Program-made: the position numbers and the translations under genes
DNA from: Acanthococcus lagerstroemiae
Lineage: Eukaryota; Arthropoda; Insecta; Hemiptera; Eriococcidae
Assembly (NCBI GenBank): GCA_031841125.1
Contig: CM063106.1
Location: forward strand, 71,164,101-71,228,100
DNA: 64,000 nucleotides
Direction: 5' to 3'
In this document: positions 35,642 through 46,689 of the stretch, in pieces
Layout of the letters: each line of letters opens with the position of its first letter
How positions within the stretch are numbered: position 1 is the first letter of the stretch
Notes under the pieces: generated by a model
Seen by the model: the letters and a program-made list of their open reading frames with translations, nothing else
Databases searched by the model: none
Told to the model about the DNA's origin: nothing

Positions 35642-36734
35642 ACTCAAAGTGCACTTCCAGTATGAATTATAAAAGAAATGTGTATCGCCGTCGGATAAGA
35701 GTTTCCGAAAGCTTTACGTGTGTTTATTCAATTCTAAGTTTATGTTTGAATAGCATTGTGGTAGTTCTGGAGAAATTCCATGGAATGTATATAAGTAGGA
35801 TCATGCTTTCATATTCCACCAGATGTACTGGTCGAGGCTTCTTTAACACAAGGTACACTGGAGCTTTTCTGTTTTCTCTATCAGCCTCTCTTCAGATTTT
35901 AGGGAAAGATGATATAAACAGTAAACGAGGGGACCTAACTTTTGGTACATTAATGGCACGAAACATGCTTGCCCTGTTTGAATATGTAATTTTAACTGAT
36001 ATTTTTCTCTCTGTTTGGTCCGGTGGTGCTAACGAAGTGAATTAGTTTTTCTCTGCCTTAATAGATCTCGACGCGTAAAGCCTACAATAAATATATACAG
36101 CTTTCGAATCTCTCGAGCTTTCCCGATGCTGTGCTCAGATTTAACCTTCGTCGCGGGTGTATTCGAGCCAGTATTCTATCCTAGCGCATAAATCACCTGT
36201 TGTACCGACTTACCCTCAGAACATGGGATACTTTGTTCCCATCTCAGAACAGCGTTCACAGGGTGTAAGAAATTTATGGTTTCAAATTAGGTTAAGCAGT
36301 CTGTGTACGCGTTCAAAACGTGATCGGTTATTACGTCCCTATATATCTTTCCAAAAAAGGGTTTAACGAGAAATTTATTCGAGAGTCGTGCCAGACGGAT
36401 GTATAAACGTGGTTATCTGGTTCAAATAAGATTACAGCCTAGCTCGTTCAGTCTTTCAGATTGGGGTTTCTGGTTCAAAAAGAGAAGTGAGGATTCTTCG
36501 TCTGTGTCGTGCTGATGTCAGCTTCTTTGTCCGGTTTTATGTGTAGTGTTGAGATATTGTAGTTTGTTTGTAGTTAGGGGCAAAGAGAGGGGGATCTTGG
36601 AGAAGACGTTGTGGTAAGATGTAGATGGAGTTTGGGTGAGTGCAAAGCTTTCAGTATGCTGTTGAGAACAGTAGTGGATTTACATAGCAGTCCGGCGAAA
36701 CATGATTAACCGAAATTTTACAGCTTTCTAAAAA
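35642..36734. other. no confident gene; 127-codon ORF of unknown status
   Basis: The plus-strand ORF 35662-36045 starts 21 bp after the hAT element and has hydrophobic stretches (VYSILSLCLNSIVVVL; FLFSLSASLQIL) but no recognisable family. An ORF of this length is not significant in 64 kb of six-frame AT-rich DNA. Nothing else is seen. Confidence 0.35.
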
Positions 36735-37010
36735 TCGTGTAAGATGCTATGACACTTATTTATAACTCTCGTAGACTTGTTTAATACTCAGAATGACTCT
36801 TTTATGACTCTCCTGAAACTTTTTACTACTCTTCCAGACTGTTTATACTTCAAGACTGGGTCGTAACCAATAAACATTTTTCTTTCTAATGTAAAACAAT
36901 TAGACATTTTTATTAAAAGCATCTCCCAACGTTTTTTAATATTCGCCAAGACTGTTTAAGACGTTTGACTTTTTCAAAATTGCTTACGTTCAGACTTCAT
37001 AGACTCTTCC
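36735..37010. repeat. degenerate AGACT minisatellite
   Basis: Words such as 'tagacttgttta', 'atgactcttttatgactct', 'ccagactgttta' and 'aagactgtttaagac' recur about every 14-15 bp or multiples of that. Same word class as 45090-45620. Confidence 0.5.
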
Positions 37011-38699
37011 CTTTCCAAAAAGTGCAGGGTAGGTACATTGCGACAGGCACTAGGGCACATTGCAACATATGGGTATAAACAAATAAAATAAAATAAAAAC
37101 AATGAAGTCCAAACAAAAGAAGTATGCCTTCTTGCAGTATTTGACTTATGAAAGATCCGTCAAAATGAGCGTTACTTGCGATCCTGGAACCTGAAGAATG
37201 CCTTGTATTTTAAACTATTCTGAAGACAAATAAAATTTAACGTCTTGTATCACAGTAAGGGGCACGTTGCAATACTTCGGAAGAGGTAGAAAGGCTTAAA
37301 TCGTTACAATTTCAGGAAATAATGTGAGAGAACACATCTGTGGTAAAGAAATGAATCTTTCAATGTAATACCATTTTGTATTGTTTTTCGAATTTTCAAC
37401 TCGTCACTGATGCGGTATACCCCATAAAATGAGATACTCGTACAACTTTTATTGAAGATAATCGGTTATTACAATCAGTTATCTCTCTTAGTTTAGTATT
37501 TCGATATCTTCGGCCTAAAGTGAGCAAAAGTCTCTTGCAACCTTTCCCATTCTAGCCGATTTTCTGCAATTCTTCTGAAATTTCGTCCCCCCACCCTCCA
37601 AAAAATGCTTTTAATTCGTCCTCTCATCTTGCTAGTTAGCCCCCTTTCTTTCTCTTGTGGTTGGATAGGAACCAAAAGGTTATCTTTGGCTGTAACCTGT
37701 TTCAATGTACACCTGTTGCAACGAGTTCATTCCTCCCCTAGTAAGAAATTCTTTCAGTCCCTCCTTTAGCCCACTCGCCCGTTCCAACATACAACGTAAA
37801 GTAATCCCTCAGTCGACAGAATTGACGACGAATAGTTGATCATTGATCTACCTCCTTACGCGAACAACTGACAATCGATTATCCAATCCATTTTAGGTAC
37901 ACTATAGAGAACCTATAATATTCGTAATAGCTTTCCTGTTCGCCGGGTATCTGCCTGAAAAGTGATGGTGAAGTTCCGATAATCGATGAATGTAGTAACC
38001 CGAAATTATGAATGTAATGCTGGCTGTGAGTGAAGAAAGGCTCATAGAGGCATTAACCTTTCTGCGTACATTCGCACAATCTAAGGGAATAGTTACCTGT
38101 AAATGCCTCTGCATCCCCACGGTAGATATTTTACAACCACTAAGTTGACTTCATCTATGTCAAATTAAGTATTAGTCAGAAGAGGGGGGGGGGTGTACAT
38201 GTAGATGAAATTATGAACATTGACCCAGTGGTAAATCAGGTACCTAACGCGTATTGGGCTAGATCTTATTCTCATTTTAACTGTATCAAAACAAGCTGGC
38301 TTTGTGTTATCCACGTTGTAGAAGGAACGTGTACGTGTACACGGTGATGTCGGTGGAAATCGACGTAACAAGCGCTAAGCGGCTTAACGGGAAATCGCGG
38401 TAAAAGATTAAAGTGGAAAACTTTGAACGGAGTTATTTAGAAAAGTATACACACAACTTCAGAGAGTTAACCTTTTTTTTTTCCTTCTTCCTTTTCTCGT
38501 CCTTCGTTTTATACTTCCGTCTTGCTCGCTCAACTTTCTATTTGTCTGGTTATTTTCTCTCTCGGTTCGAACGAGGTGAGGAATGGTTGGTGATATAGGT
38601 ATACTATATATGTATACAGTATGATGTGGATGGAAAAAGGGGTATCGGAAGAGAAGTCTTGAAAAGTCATTACTTGGCGGGTGCGCGGCCAATGAGGAA
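37011..38699. other. no gene recognised; possible worn GCACATTGCAAC element
   Basis: The words 'gggcacattgcaac' (37053), 'gggcacgttgcaat' (37260) and the inverted 'cacctgttgcaac' (about 37710) suggest an old repeat, but no clean termini could be read. A G-run lies at about 38184-38192. Confidence 0.35.
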
Positions 38700-38959
38700 A
38701 GACTCAGAGGAAAATCGTATTAGCGGAAAAATACGTGTATAGAGCGGTGGAAAAGCACTGACGCTCAAGGGTTGCGTTTCGGAGCGGTGCGGCGTGCCAG
38801 AAAGGTACAGCGGCGAGGCATCTAAATTTCGCCGGATTTTTGAGTAAGAGCAGCAGCAGTAACAGTAGCGCGGAGCATGCGGTTCTGAAAGTTCAAGTAC
38901 AAACTAAATTATACAGCGTGTAACTTCAAAGCGATCCACTCGGTTACGTTGGGAAAATA
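38700..38959 (+). promoter_or_regulatory. CpG-rich block, possible promoter / 5' UTR
   Basis: Visible enrichment of CG (tgcgtttcggagcggtgcgg; gcggcgaggc; tagcgcggagc) compared with surrounding AT-rich DNA, directly upstream of the candidate first exon. No specific core-promoter element is claimed. Confidence 0.3.
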
Positions 38960-39131
38960 ATGATAATAATTTCCCTGTCGACGTCGAACGGCGGCGGCAG
39001 CGTCGTCGCCGTCGTTTTACTTGCGTCGTGTTATGCATTCGCCGCGCTCGACGTCGTCTGTACGGCTGCGAGCGTTTCACGCGAGACTAACTCGATTAGG
39101 ACCGAACATGGCGCAGGCGTTTTTAACTCGT
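38960..39131 (+). CDS. candidate first coding exon with signal peptide
   Basis: The ATG at 38960 opens a reading frame beginning MIIISLST, then a hydrophobic stretch VVAVVLLASCYAFAAL that looks like a secretory signal or membrane anchor, followed by polar sequence. At 39131 the frame reaches ctcgt|gtaagt, a strong 5' splice site; the exon would end in phase 1. The preceding 250 bp (38710-38959) is CpG-rich with 'gagcagcagcagtaacagta', resembling a promoter and 5' UTR. This is the best host-gene candidate in the window, but the downstream exon is not visible, the ORF itself is short (66 codons to the stop) and I cannot name the protein. It could be a chance ORF in a CpG-rich block. Confidence 0.35.
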
Positions 39132-39544
39132 GTAAGTGCACATACTATCGGACCGTTTAATATCGGCCGGTAATTGCGAACGCGAATTAATAAGGTTTCG
39201 ATCGAGTTGCGGCTGCTGATGCTGATGCTGCTACTATACTTTAGCATGTTGAGTATTAGTATTGCCATTGTGCTGGTTTGGTCACACTTTGTAACTATCA
39301 CTGGTCGTGAAATTCGAACTATCTGAGAGAATAGGCGCTGGGGGTGGCTGTGGTGTGGTTCATGTCACTCGTTTAGTGTCGGTGCCCCATAAAGTCACAA
39401 AAATTGAACTTTTGATACAGACGTTGAATTGGCCGACTTCAAAACACGCTATCTCGTCATGGGATGCTCATTTTGGAGTGCGGAGGTGGATTAAGTTCGA
39501 GAATATTCCCAATGATCTCACTGGCTTCGAAGCGGAGTCCACAG
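39132..39544. other. no gene recognised
   Basis: Would be intron if the preceding exon is real. A 'gctgctgatgctgatgctgctac' triplet-like run lies near 39211. The 81-codon ORF at 39307-39552 has no domain. Confidence 0.35.
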
Positions 39545-40513
39545 ACCCGTAATATCACGGACAGAGATCTGTTTGACGCCCGCAAACTAAAAGCCCGAAT
39601 CAAATGCCGTAAAAAGTACATATCAGAGCTGCAGTATGCCGATGACTACGCCTTGGTGGCTGCCTCGCCGACAGAACTACAAAGCACGCTGAACACCTAC
39701 AACGAAGCTTACACTGCGCTTGGGCTGAGGATCAATGCTGGCAAAACTAAAATAATTGAGACCAGAGCCACACAACACCTGTTTGCTGTGAATGGAGAAG
39801 TAATAGAAAAGGTGGATCACTTCTGCTACCTGGGGAGCATCATCACAAAGAACCTAGACATGGAGGCTGAGGTGCAAAGACGAATACGATCAGCCACAAG
39901 GGCCTTCTACAAGTTGAGTAGTCGTGTCTTCGATAAGCGTGACATCTGGACCACCACAAAAATAGCAGTCTTTAAAGCTGTGATACTATCCTGCTTGCTT
40001 TATGCCAGTGAGACTTGGACGTTGTACCGGAAACAGATCAAAGAATTGGAAAAGTTTCAGCAACGCCAGCTGCGCAGAATATACAGGATCAGATGGGACG
40101 ACTTTATTTCAAATAAGGAAGTGTTGGACAGAGCGGGCTTACTGCCGGTAGAAACAATCATACAGAGGAGCCAACTGCGATGGGCTGATCACATTCGACG
40201 CATGGAAGATACCCAACTCCCTAAAGTCACCCTATATGGTGAGCTAGAGCATGGCGCGAGATCATCTGGCGGACAGCGGAAGCGCTACAAAGACCAACTG
40301 CACACACCACTAAAGAAACTGAAGCTGGAAGATAGCTGGGATAGGCTTGCAGAAGATAGAAGCCGGTGGCAGGGCGTAATCCGGGACCACAGAGGATCGG
40401 AGCCTAGCGGAAGGAGAAATTCAAACACGGCGGTGGACCCCACTGGAATGCGACACATGCGGCAAAATTATCTCATCCAAAATTGGCATGATCTCGCGTC
40501 TCAAGACCCATAA
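39545..40513 (+). pseudogene. 5'-truncated LINE: reverse transcriptase C-terminal half
   Basis: The only long ORF with clear homology in the window (frame open 39464-40513, of which the first 27 codons look unrelated). From DRDLFDARKLKARIK it contains ELQYADDYALVA with the YADD catalytic pair (about 39630-39665), GLRINAGKTKII, HFCYLGSIIT, the thumb region CLLYASETWTLYRKQIK (about 39990-40045) and the highly typical LRWADHIRRMEDTQLPK (about 40175-40230). The N-terminal fingers, the first catalytic aspartate and any endonuclease are absent, so it is a dead-on-arrival 5' truncation. The family is the endonuclease-RT LINE group common in invertebrates; I do not assign the clade. The reading frame is intact for 320 codons, suggesting a fairly recent insertion. 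Confidence 0.92.
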
Positions 40514-40545
40514 ATGGCGGGAAAATGGAGGAGCAATGGTCGACT
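40434..40545 (+). pseudogene. zinc-finger tail of the LINE in a shifted frame
   Basis: Reading from 40434 in the frame one base along from the main ORF gives WTPLECDTCGKII, then ISRLKTHKW. This is the CxxC...H finger-like tail seen at the C-terminus of this LINE group. The main ORF instead runs on to a stop at 40513 without it. A single frameshift at about 40410-40434 therefore separates the RT from its normal tail. Confidence 0.7.
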
Positions 40546-40555
40546 ACGACTGGCT

Positions 40556-40576
40556 GAAGAGAGAGAGAGAGAGAAT
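40556..40576. repeat. (GA)n at LINE 3' end
   Basis: A GA dinucleotide run closes the LINE-derived sequence. Some non-LTR elements end in a short microsatellite rather than poly-A, so this may mark the 3' insertion boundary. Confidence 0.5.
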
Positions 40577-42119
40577 ATCGTGTATATTGATCCACTAGAC
40601 CTTGTTTCAGCATCTTCAATTATTCTAAAGATTCCTTTGACTTCAAAGCTGAATGCACTGACTCGTAGCCTCGAAAGAGGGGCGAAGTAAACCTAATTCG
40701 ACGGTGTGCGACCCCCCTCCCCCTCCATTGAAGATGACCCCGACAGTTTTGTTTGCTTCTTTTTCGTTTTTTGTTGTTTCTTCTACTTTTTGGGGCAAAG
40801 TTTGCAATTTTGCCCAAGTTGACATCGATTCTTTACCTTTGCGGAAAATTGGGCCTGGGAATAGAATTTCACTCATTTTTGGAGAATGTTTGTAAATGGC
40901 AGAACAGTCATATAACTTGGCAGTGTCCCGGATTTAGTGATGTTAAGGTCCAGGAAAGTGTCGATATGTGGAATAGAGTATAAGTGAGTTGGTACTCGGA
41001 AATCGAGTGGGGTTCGACTCTTCCGTTTAAATTATTGAAAATAAGTTTCTCGATTCAGATGGGCTCCTGGCAGGCGTGGAAAACCGATTCATAAAACTTC
41101 CGCTTGCGGCTTCAAGCTTTTTCTAATATTGTTTTTCGCCTTCATCTCCGACTTTCGACTTTTAATCTTTCAGACGTTCAGTTTTCGGCTTTTATCTTTA
41201 GACAGCAGGCATTCTAAACCTTTTGCTTTCGACTTTCTCCCTCCGAATTTTGTGATTACATGCATACATATCACCAGATCCAAACCTAATGAAACCACGG
41301 TTTTAGTATTTTTCCAATGACATTATCAGAGGCCTGTAAGTTGAATGACAAAATACACGAAAGCTGGAAGAAACCGAAAAACTATCGGCTTCAGTTCACA
41401 GCTTGCAGTCGTTCTGATTTTAGCTTTCGGCTTTTGTCCTTGATTGTCAATATTCTTGGTTGAGAATTCCCCCCTCCCCCCCACACACACACACTTTTTT
41501 CACAAATTTACTTTTTGCATTCATTACGTCACTCATGACAATGAAAGATTAATTAACTTAACTTTCGGGTTTTCTTTCATATTTGGGTTCTGAACATGAA
41601 AACAATCCAGCCCATGAGCGTGTCAACGGACTCATCTTCAAATGCTGCCGTTTTTGCAAATTAAGAATCCTGACAGTACTGTCGGATGCAGAAATCCAGC
41701 ATTTGTAAGAATTTAATAATTTTTACACCCTCTTCTCCTTAGTGTCTGGATTATTTTCATGGGCTCGTAAAAGGCATATTTTCTATTTGATAATTTATTA
41801 TAATTTCTGTGACTCTGCGAACCCTCTCAAAAAACCCGGACCGGGGGGGAAAGTACCCCCCTCTCGACGGCCCTGCTCAATGTATAGTAATGTAGTTGAT
41901 AGATAGCTACATCACGCTTATGTGCGGTCTGTTTCCTTGTTGATGTTGAAAATCAGAACCCCTTCCAGTATGCGGTGTCAAATTTTTCAACCTTCTTCAT
42001 TCCTAAACACGTTTTTTGAAGCATTTCTAATGTGTTCCTCCCATGCCATTTAATTTTATTCTGTCTGGGAGGAAAAGGTGTGTTCAGGACTGCTGAGAAT
42101 TTTCAAAGGTTGAAAACTG
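40577..42119. other. no gene recognised; possible hAT-like terminus
   Basis: The segment 41838-41876 (G-run, C-run, then cgacggccctg) looks like the right end of a small CAGGG-type MITE, but no left partner was found. A C-rich/CA-rich patch lies at 41467-41495. Confidence 0.35.
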
Positions 42120-42345
42120 GTTTAAAAGTCTTCGAGATTCCCCTAGAATCTATTTATAACTCGTAAAAACTGCTCGAAACTTGCTTTGTGACGCTGTACG
42201 ATCTTTCCAGACTTAATAAGACTCTTTCAGTATTCGTAAATGCTTTGTAAGATTTTTCTTTGAACTCCTTAAAGCTGATATAGGCACGGCTCAAGTTTAA
42301 GTACGGCATTTTTAAGACTTCATAACTTTCCTATACTTGTTAAAT
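42120..42345. repeat. degenerate AGACT minisatellite
   Basis: Words such as aaagtcttcgagatt, ccagacttaataagactct, gtaagatt and taagacttcat recur with loose 14-20 bp spacing. Confidence 0.4.
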
Positions 42346-42639
42346 AAAATGGAATGAAAAACAGTTTGATTTTGAAAAATTATGGATGGGGAAAGGGATG
42401 CGTGAGAAAGACCTTTTGGCCGAGAAACAAAGTATGAAATTTTTTTTGAAATATTGGTTAATAGAACGTGCATATCGAGTTCAAAGTTTAAGCAACGGAT
42501 ACGGGATTTGAATATTCAAGTATCTTCCGACGTTGACTTATACTTCGATAAACCCGTTTTAATTTCCTGACCATAAATATATCCGATTCCGATCTTGTGA
42601 TGTACTTAACTTCACTCAGTAGTTGGGAAAATTTACCAT

Positions 42640-42812
42640 TTCAGTCAGGCGAGTTGGAAAATCCAACAATTTAAAGAGGTTTTGTTTTTCTTCTGTTGCT
42701 TTGATACTTGAGAATTTTGAGTTGAGTTAGTTGGAGAATTTCAACTGATCAAAAGTTTTTTTTTCTTGCTTGCTTGTTTTGATACTTGGGAATTCTGAGT
42801 TGAGTCGGTTGG
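42640..42812. repeat. two to three copies of a roughly 80 bp unit
   Basis: Both units contain 'gagttgg..aa', then a T-rich stretch with 'cttg/cttc', 'tttgatacttgrgaatt' and 'tgagttgagt'. A third partial unit begins 'gagtcggttggga'. Confidence 0.65.
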
Positions 42813-43432
42813 GACTTCCATAATTTTTACACCCCCTCCCCCCTCCAGAAAAACTCTTCGGTACCTCCTAGCGCATTACTGTGAAGTTTAATGGAAATCC
42901 ATCTCGAAAATCTAGCTCAAATAATTTGCAGTTATTGGTGATAAATCTCCCAGGTTGCGTTTCAGGTGCCAAATTATTCATAATCAAGGGATCAAAACCA
43001 ATCGATTGATGTATAAGAAATCAATATTTGACGATACTTGAGTTTTCAAATACGGAGCCCCCGTTGCTAAAACTTTGACCCCCTAAGTATTGACTGATTT
43101 CGAAAATATTTTAGACACCTTCAGATCAAAAGGCATCTTTTGTGCACCCGATAAAATTTCCAAAAAGTTTTCGTTCCATCTTACTGTCCAGTGTTTCTGA
43201 AGGCTTATTCGTACAAGACTTTTAAGACTCTTGCTGACTTGTTTGAGACTGTAAAATTGTTCTATACTTTTACTTTTTCAAGATTTTTTTACCCGCAGTT
43301 TAAGTGGCGGCTTTGAAGACTTGTGAGTTTTGTAAGTTCCACTCACAATCCGAACAATAAGGGAACACATAGTTTGATTTCACAGAAACGACGAACAACA
43401 AACATGGATGAAACTCTTAATGCGAAAAGTAG
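42813..43432. other. no gene recognised; AGACT words at 43195-43330
   Basis: AT-rich, with the AGACT-word texture (aagacttttaagactctt, gagactgtaa) at 43195-43330 and a C-rich patch at about 42833-42846. Confidence 0.4.
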
Positions 43433-43602
43433 ATCCAATCACTAATTACGACAGAAGGGACCTACTGGTAATGCAATAGGTAGCCATCAATGCGGATGGT
43501 CTTCTGCGTTCTACTCTTGCAGTTGAAGCGTTGAAGCTAAATGAAGAGGACAAAGATGACTCGGTACCAACGGCAGATGACGAGCTATCCAAAATGCACT
43601 AA
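43433..43602 (+). pseudogene. short coding-like relic of unknown origin
   Basis: One frame reads VDPITNYDRRDLLVMQ, an in-frame TAG, then INADGLLRSTLAVEALKLNE followed by a Glu/Asp-rich stretch and a stop at about 43600. The acidic, hydrophilic composition differs from the random ORFs around it. It might be the tail of a decayed transposase or a processed pseudogene. I cannot identify the family, and it may be chance. Confidence 0.25.
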
Positions 43603-44612
43603 TAGCACGAATATAACCTGACGATTTCTGCTTCGTAACAACCCCTCTCCCCCAGGACCTCATAACTCCATGTGAATCATCGGGACCAGGAGTGGCAGGG
43701 ATGAGAAAACGGGTCTACAACATAAAATTATTTTCATTGTATCGATACACCAAAAAAAAAGGTCAGGTTTCCCGAAAGGCGATGCTCAACGATAATTCCA
43801 AGTCAGAAAATGTCATGCAGATAGAACAAAAACCAAGAGAGGAGAAACTAAGAAATTCATGGAATAGGAAGAATAATAAGACGATTGAGTTTCTTCGAGT
43901 TCTCTGCAACTCCTTGCATCACGTTCGCACCACAAAATAATAAATGGTAATAAGAAGCTGTATACACCGTTACCGTATTATCTTTCTATACACATCTTCA
44001 TCGTAGAGTCAAGTAAATTTCCGTTTCGAAGAACTATCAGAATCGGGCTCGCAAAGTTTATGCATACCGGTTTCAAGACACGCAAACACCAGATTCAAAA
44101 CACAAGAGCATCGTCGATTATCTTCATTGATAACTGAATACACTGAAAACTACATACTCAAATTCTAGTTTGCAATGGGAAAGAATCGTTTACAAGCATG
44201 CAGAAAAATACAACCCTCAACTATTCAGTTGCATAATGCTACTCCATTAGAGGCGGTTTTGGAAGGAAGTTTCGGTAGCTCAAGTCTCCCAAATCCTTCT
44301 GAAGCTTCCAGGAAGAAATTCATGTCCCTACTTTCCCATCGTCAGCTGGAAACGCTAACGTACACTATCAACTTGTTGACGAACTCATTTCAAAATGCGT
44401 TGATAAAATTCTGAGCAGGGTAGGTAACTTTTCATAATCTCATGGGTAGAGTAATAGAGAAAGAATCTGACATGTGCAGAGCGTCGCAAACGTGTGTCGG
44501 TACACACGAAATTTGTCATGGGTAGCATTCGCTACACACGCTCTATGGAAGTTGCCGGTCCTAATTCTAGGGTTCGAGTTCTTTCCTCCATCCTTCTCTA
44601 AAACGAAGTCTC
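43603..44612. other. no gene recognised
   Basis: Contains ORFs of 82 and 79 codons (43692-43940 and 44175-44414) with no domain. A GC-richer segment at 44475-44545 carries small inverted words (gtgtgtcggtacacac). Confidence 0.35.
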
Positions 44613-44685
44613 TGTATGGCCCAGTGGTTAACGTGGCCTGATTCGCAATCCTTGCGTCTCGGTTTCGAAACTCGCCAACGCCGAA
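44613..44685 (+). repeat. tRNA-like sequence, probably a SINE head
   Basis: An A-box-like tggcccagtggtta (44617-44631) and a B-box-like ggtttcgaaac (44660-44670) are spaced as in a tRNA. D-arm pairing is plausible. The anticodon and T stems contain several mismatches and no clear acceptor stem is present, so this is not a functional tRNA gene. A decayed tRNA-derived SINE fits best. The GC-richer sequence to about 45056 could be its body, but no other copy is in the window to prove that. Confidence 0.35.
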
Positions 44686-45089
44686 AAGCTAGTGCTATTC
44701 GAAAATATCCCCGCTAACATCCTAGCGAACACAGCGACAACAGTATAAGTCGAAGTGGACAGATAATGCGTCCTGTAACCCCCGCCAGTTCGAACGAACA
44801 GGGCACTACAATCACAGGACGTGTCACCACCGGCCCTAGAAAGACTGAAACTGGTATGTGCACGTCGTGGCCAGCTAACCCAGCGTTGTGCAAACACGTG
44901 GCTGGTAAGCGTTGCGGCTGCACACTCTTTTGCATAAAGAAGGACAACTTCCAATGCAACAAACCGTGGGGAAAGCAATGGCAAACTGCTACGACTAACC
45001 CTGCCCGAGAAAGTCCTGTGCAAGTGAAACTACATCCATCCGCTCGTTTCCAGTAGTGAGAAAACGATCCATACGACTCGGCTCAAGCA

Positions 45090-45620
45090 TGTCCCATAGT
45101 AAGTCGAAAGATTCATTCAGTCTAAATCCTTCTAGACTATTTCAAGACTGTAAGACACATAAGAGTCGTCAGAACTTGGTAAAATCATACTGAAAACTGT
45201 AAGCTAAGATTCTGTCAATACTCAGCTCGATTCATTAAGATCTTGTGAAGACTTGAGACCAGTTAAGACTTAGTGTAGGGCTCATTAACATCCATCAAGA
45301 CGCTATGAAGACTCTAAGACTACGTTAACATCGTTTAAACCCTATTAAAACTAGTTGAAACCGTGAAGACTCGTTTTAGATTCTGGTAGGACTCGTTCAG
45401 ACTACAGTGCGACTTGTTGGGCTTCGTTAAAATTGGTCGAAATTACGCGAGACACCTGTAACACATCAGAGCTTAGTTAGGATTCTTCAAGTCTGCTTCA
45501 TACTCCGCCTACCCCGGCTTAGACTCACTGAGACTAAGATAAAACTCAGTCAAAACTTCGCTAAGACTATATGACAAAACTCTTTAGACTTTATCAGATT
45601 CGTGGAAGACTTCAAGTGAA
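45090..45620. repeat. degenerate AGACT minisatellite, largest tract
   Basis: More than twenty AGACT or near-AGACT words (aagactcgtt, aagacttagt, aagactacgtta, gagactaagat) in about 530 bp, with a loose 14-16 bp period. The tract has no coding signal. Confidence 0.6.
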
Positions 45621-46689
45621 GAGATTTCACAGATCTACCTAACAGGAATGTTTAGAAAGAAGAAACGGGTGGCTGAAAAGCTAAACGAAAGGGCTTTGCT
45701 TGACGAAGCCTCGAAGTCTTACTTTTGGAGGGAGGTTTCGCACCGCATACGCATTCAAGAAAAACTTGCACACGAACGCACACCGTGCTAACCAGCCGAA
45801 GAATAGATGTGAAAACAGCAAATACATATTATAGGAACATGATACCATTCACAACTGAAGTATCGTTTTCATCTCCTTTTGTTCGAATCATGGCAGAGAA
45901 ACGATATGAGATCTTTTGTTTCTGCATTTCAGCGAATCGCATCTTCTGCTCGACTTGCCTTCCCTGAGCATTAAAATTAAAACCGTACGCAATCTGGTGC
46001 GCAATCGAACGACTGCACGTATGTTCGTCCAAACTACATATTACATACTTTGAAAGTACATTAAAAGACGGATTGGAGCCGATGGTGGTCTGAACGATCA
46101 AGTCTGGCGTACGGAATCGCAACCTATTTTGAGACGGCATTCATTCATTCGCTCGAATGGAAAAACAATAAACGAAAATGTAGGAAAATACATCGGGCAA
46201 GTAGATGGAACAGCAGTCAGAATAACAATTCCGCGGTTCGCGTAAGAAACGATCCTATATCGTTTGTAGACAGACAGCGTAAAAAGAAATAAATACATGA
46301 AACTAGCAATACTGACAAAAAGTGTAAGCTTGATACCGAGAGGTAGAGAGAACACAGTTTGCAGTAATCAGAAGTTCTCGAACAGCCATATTCTACTACG
46401 AGTAAAATGAAAAATGCTTAATAAGCAATTAAGGTCACTATTTCAGCCAAATAAATACTTCATTCGAATAACATCTAAGAACCCGTTACAAATTCTATAG
46501 GTATCTATCTACTCACATTCTTTCGGATCTCATTTTCTAGGAAGTTTTCGGTCATCACTTTCAAGTTCTGTAGTACCCACCAATATTCTGTTCTCCCCAT
46601 CTTCGTTTGTACCATCAGATTCAATTTCTATTCGCCTTCGAAACCAACTTTTCAAAAAACTTCGATTCTCACTTTTGGGAACAATACCA
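45621..46689. other. no gene recognised
   Basis: Overlapping ORFs on both strands at 45725-46355 show no domain. No repeat recognised. Confidence 0.4.

Noticed and set aside
35662..36045. 127-codon ORF next to the hAT element
   Set aside because: Hydrophobic but without family resemblance; the length is not significant and it is not part of the element.
41838..41876. Right end of a possible CAGGG-type MITE (..ctctcgacggccctg)
   Set aside because: No left inverted partner or target duplication was found.
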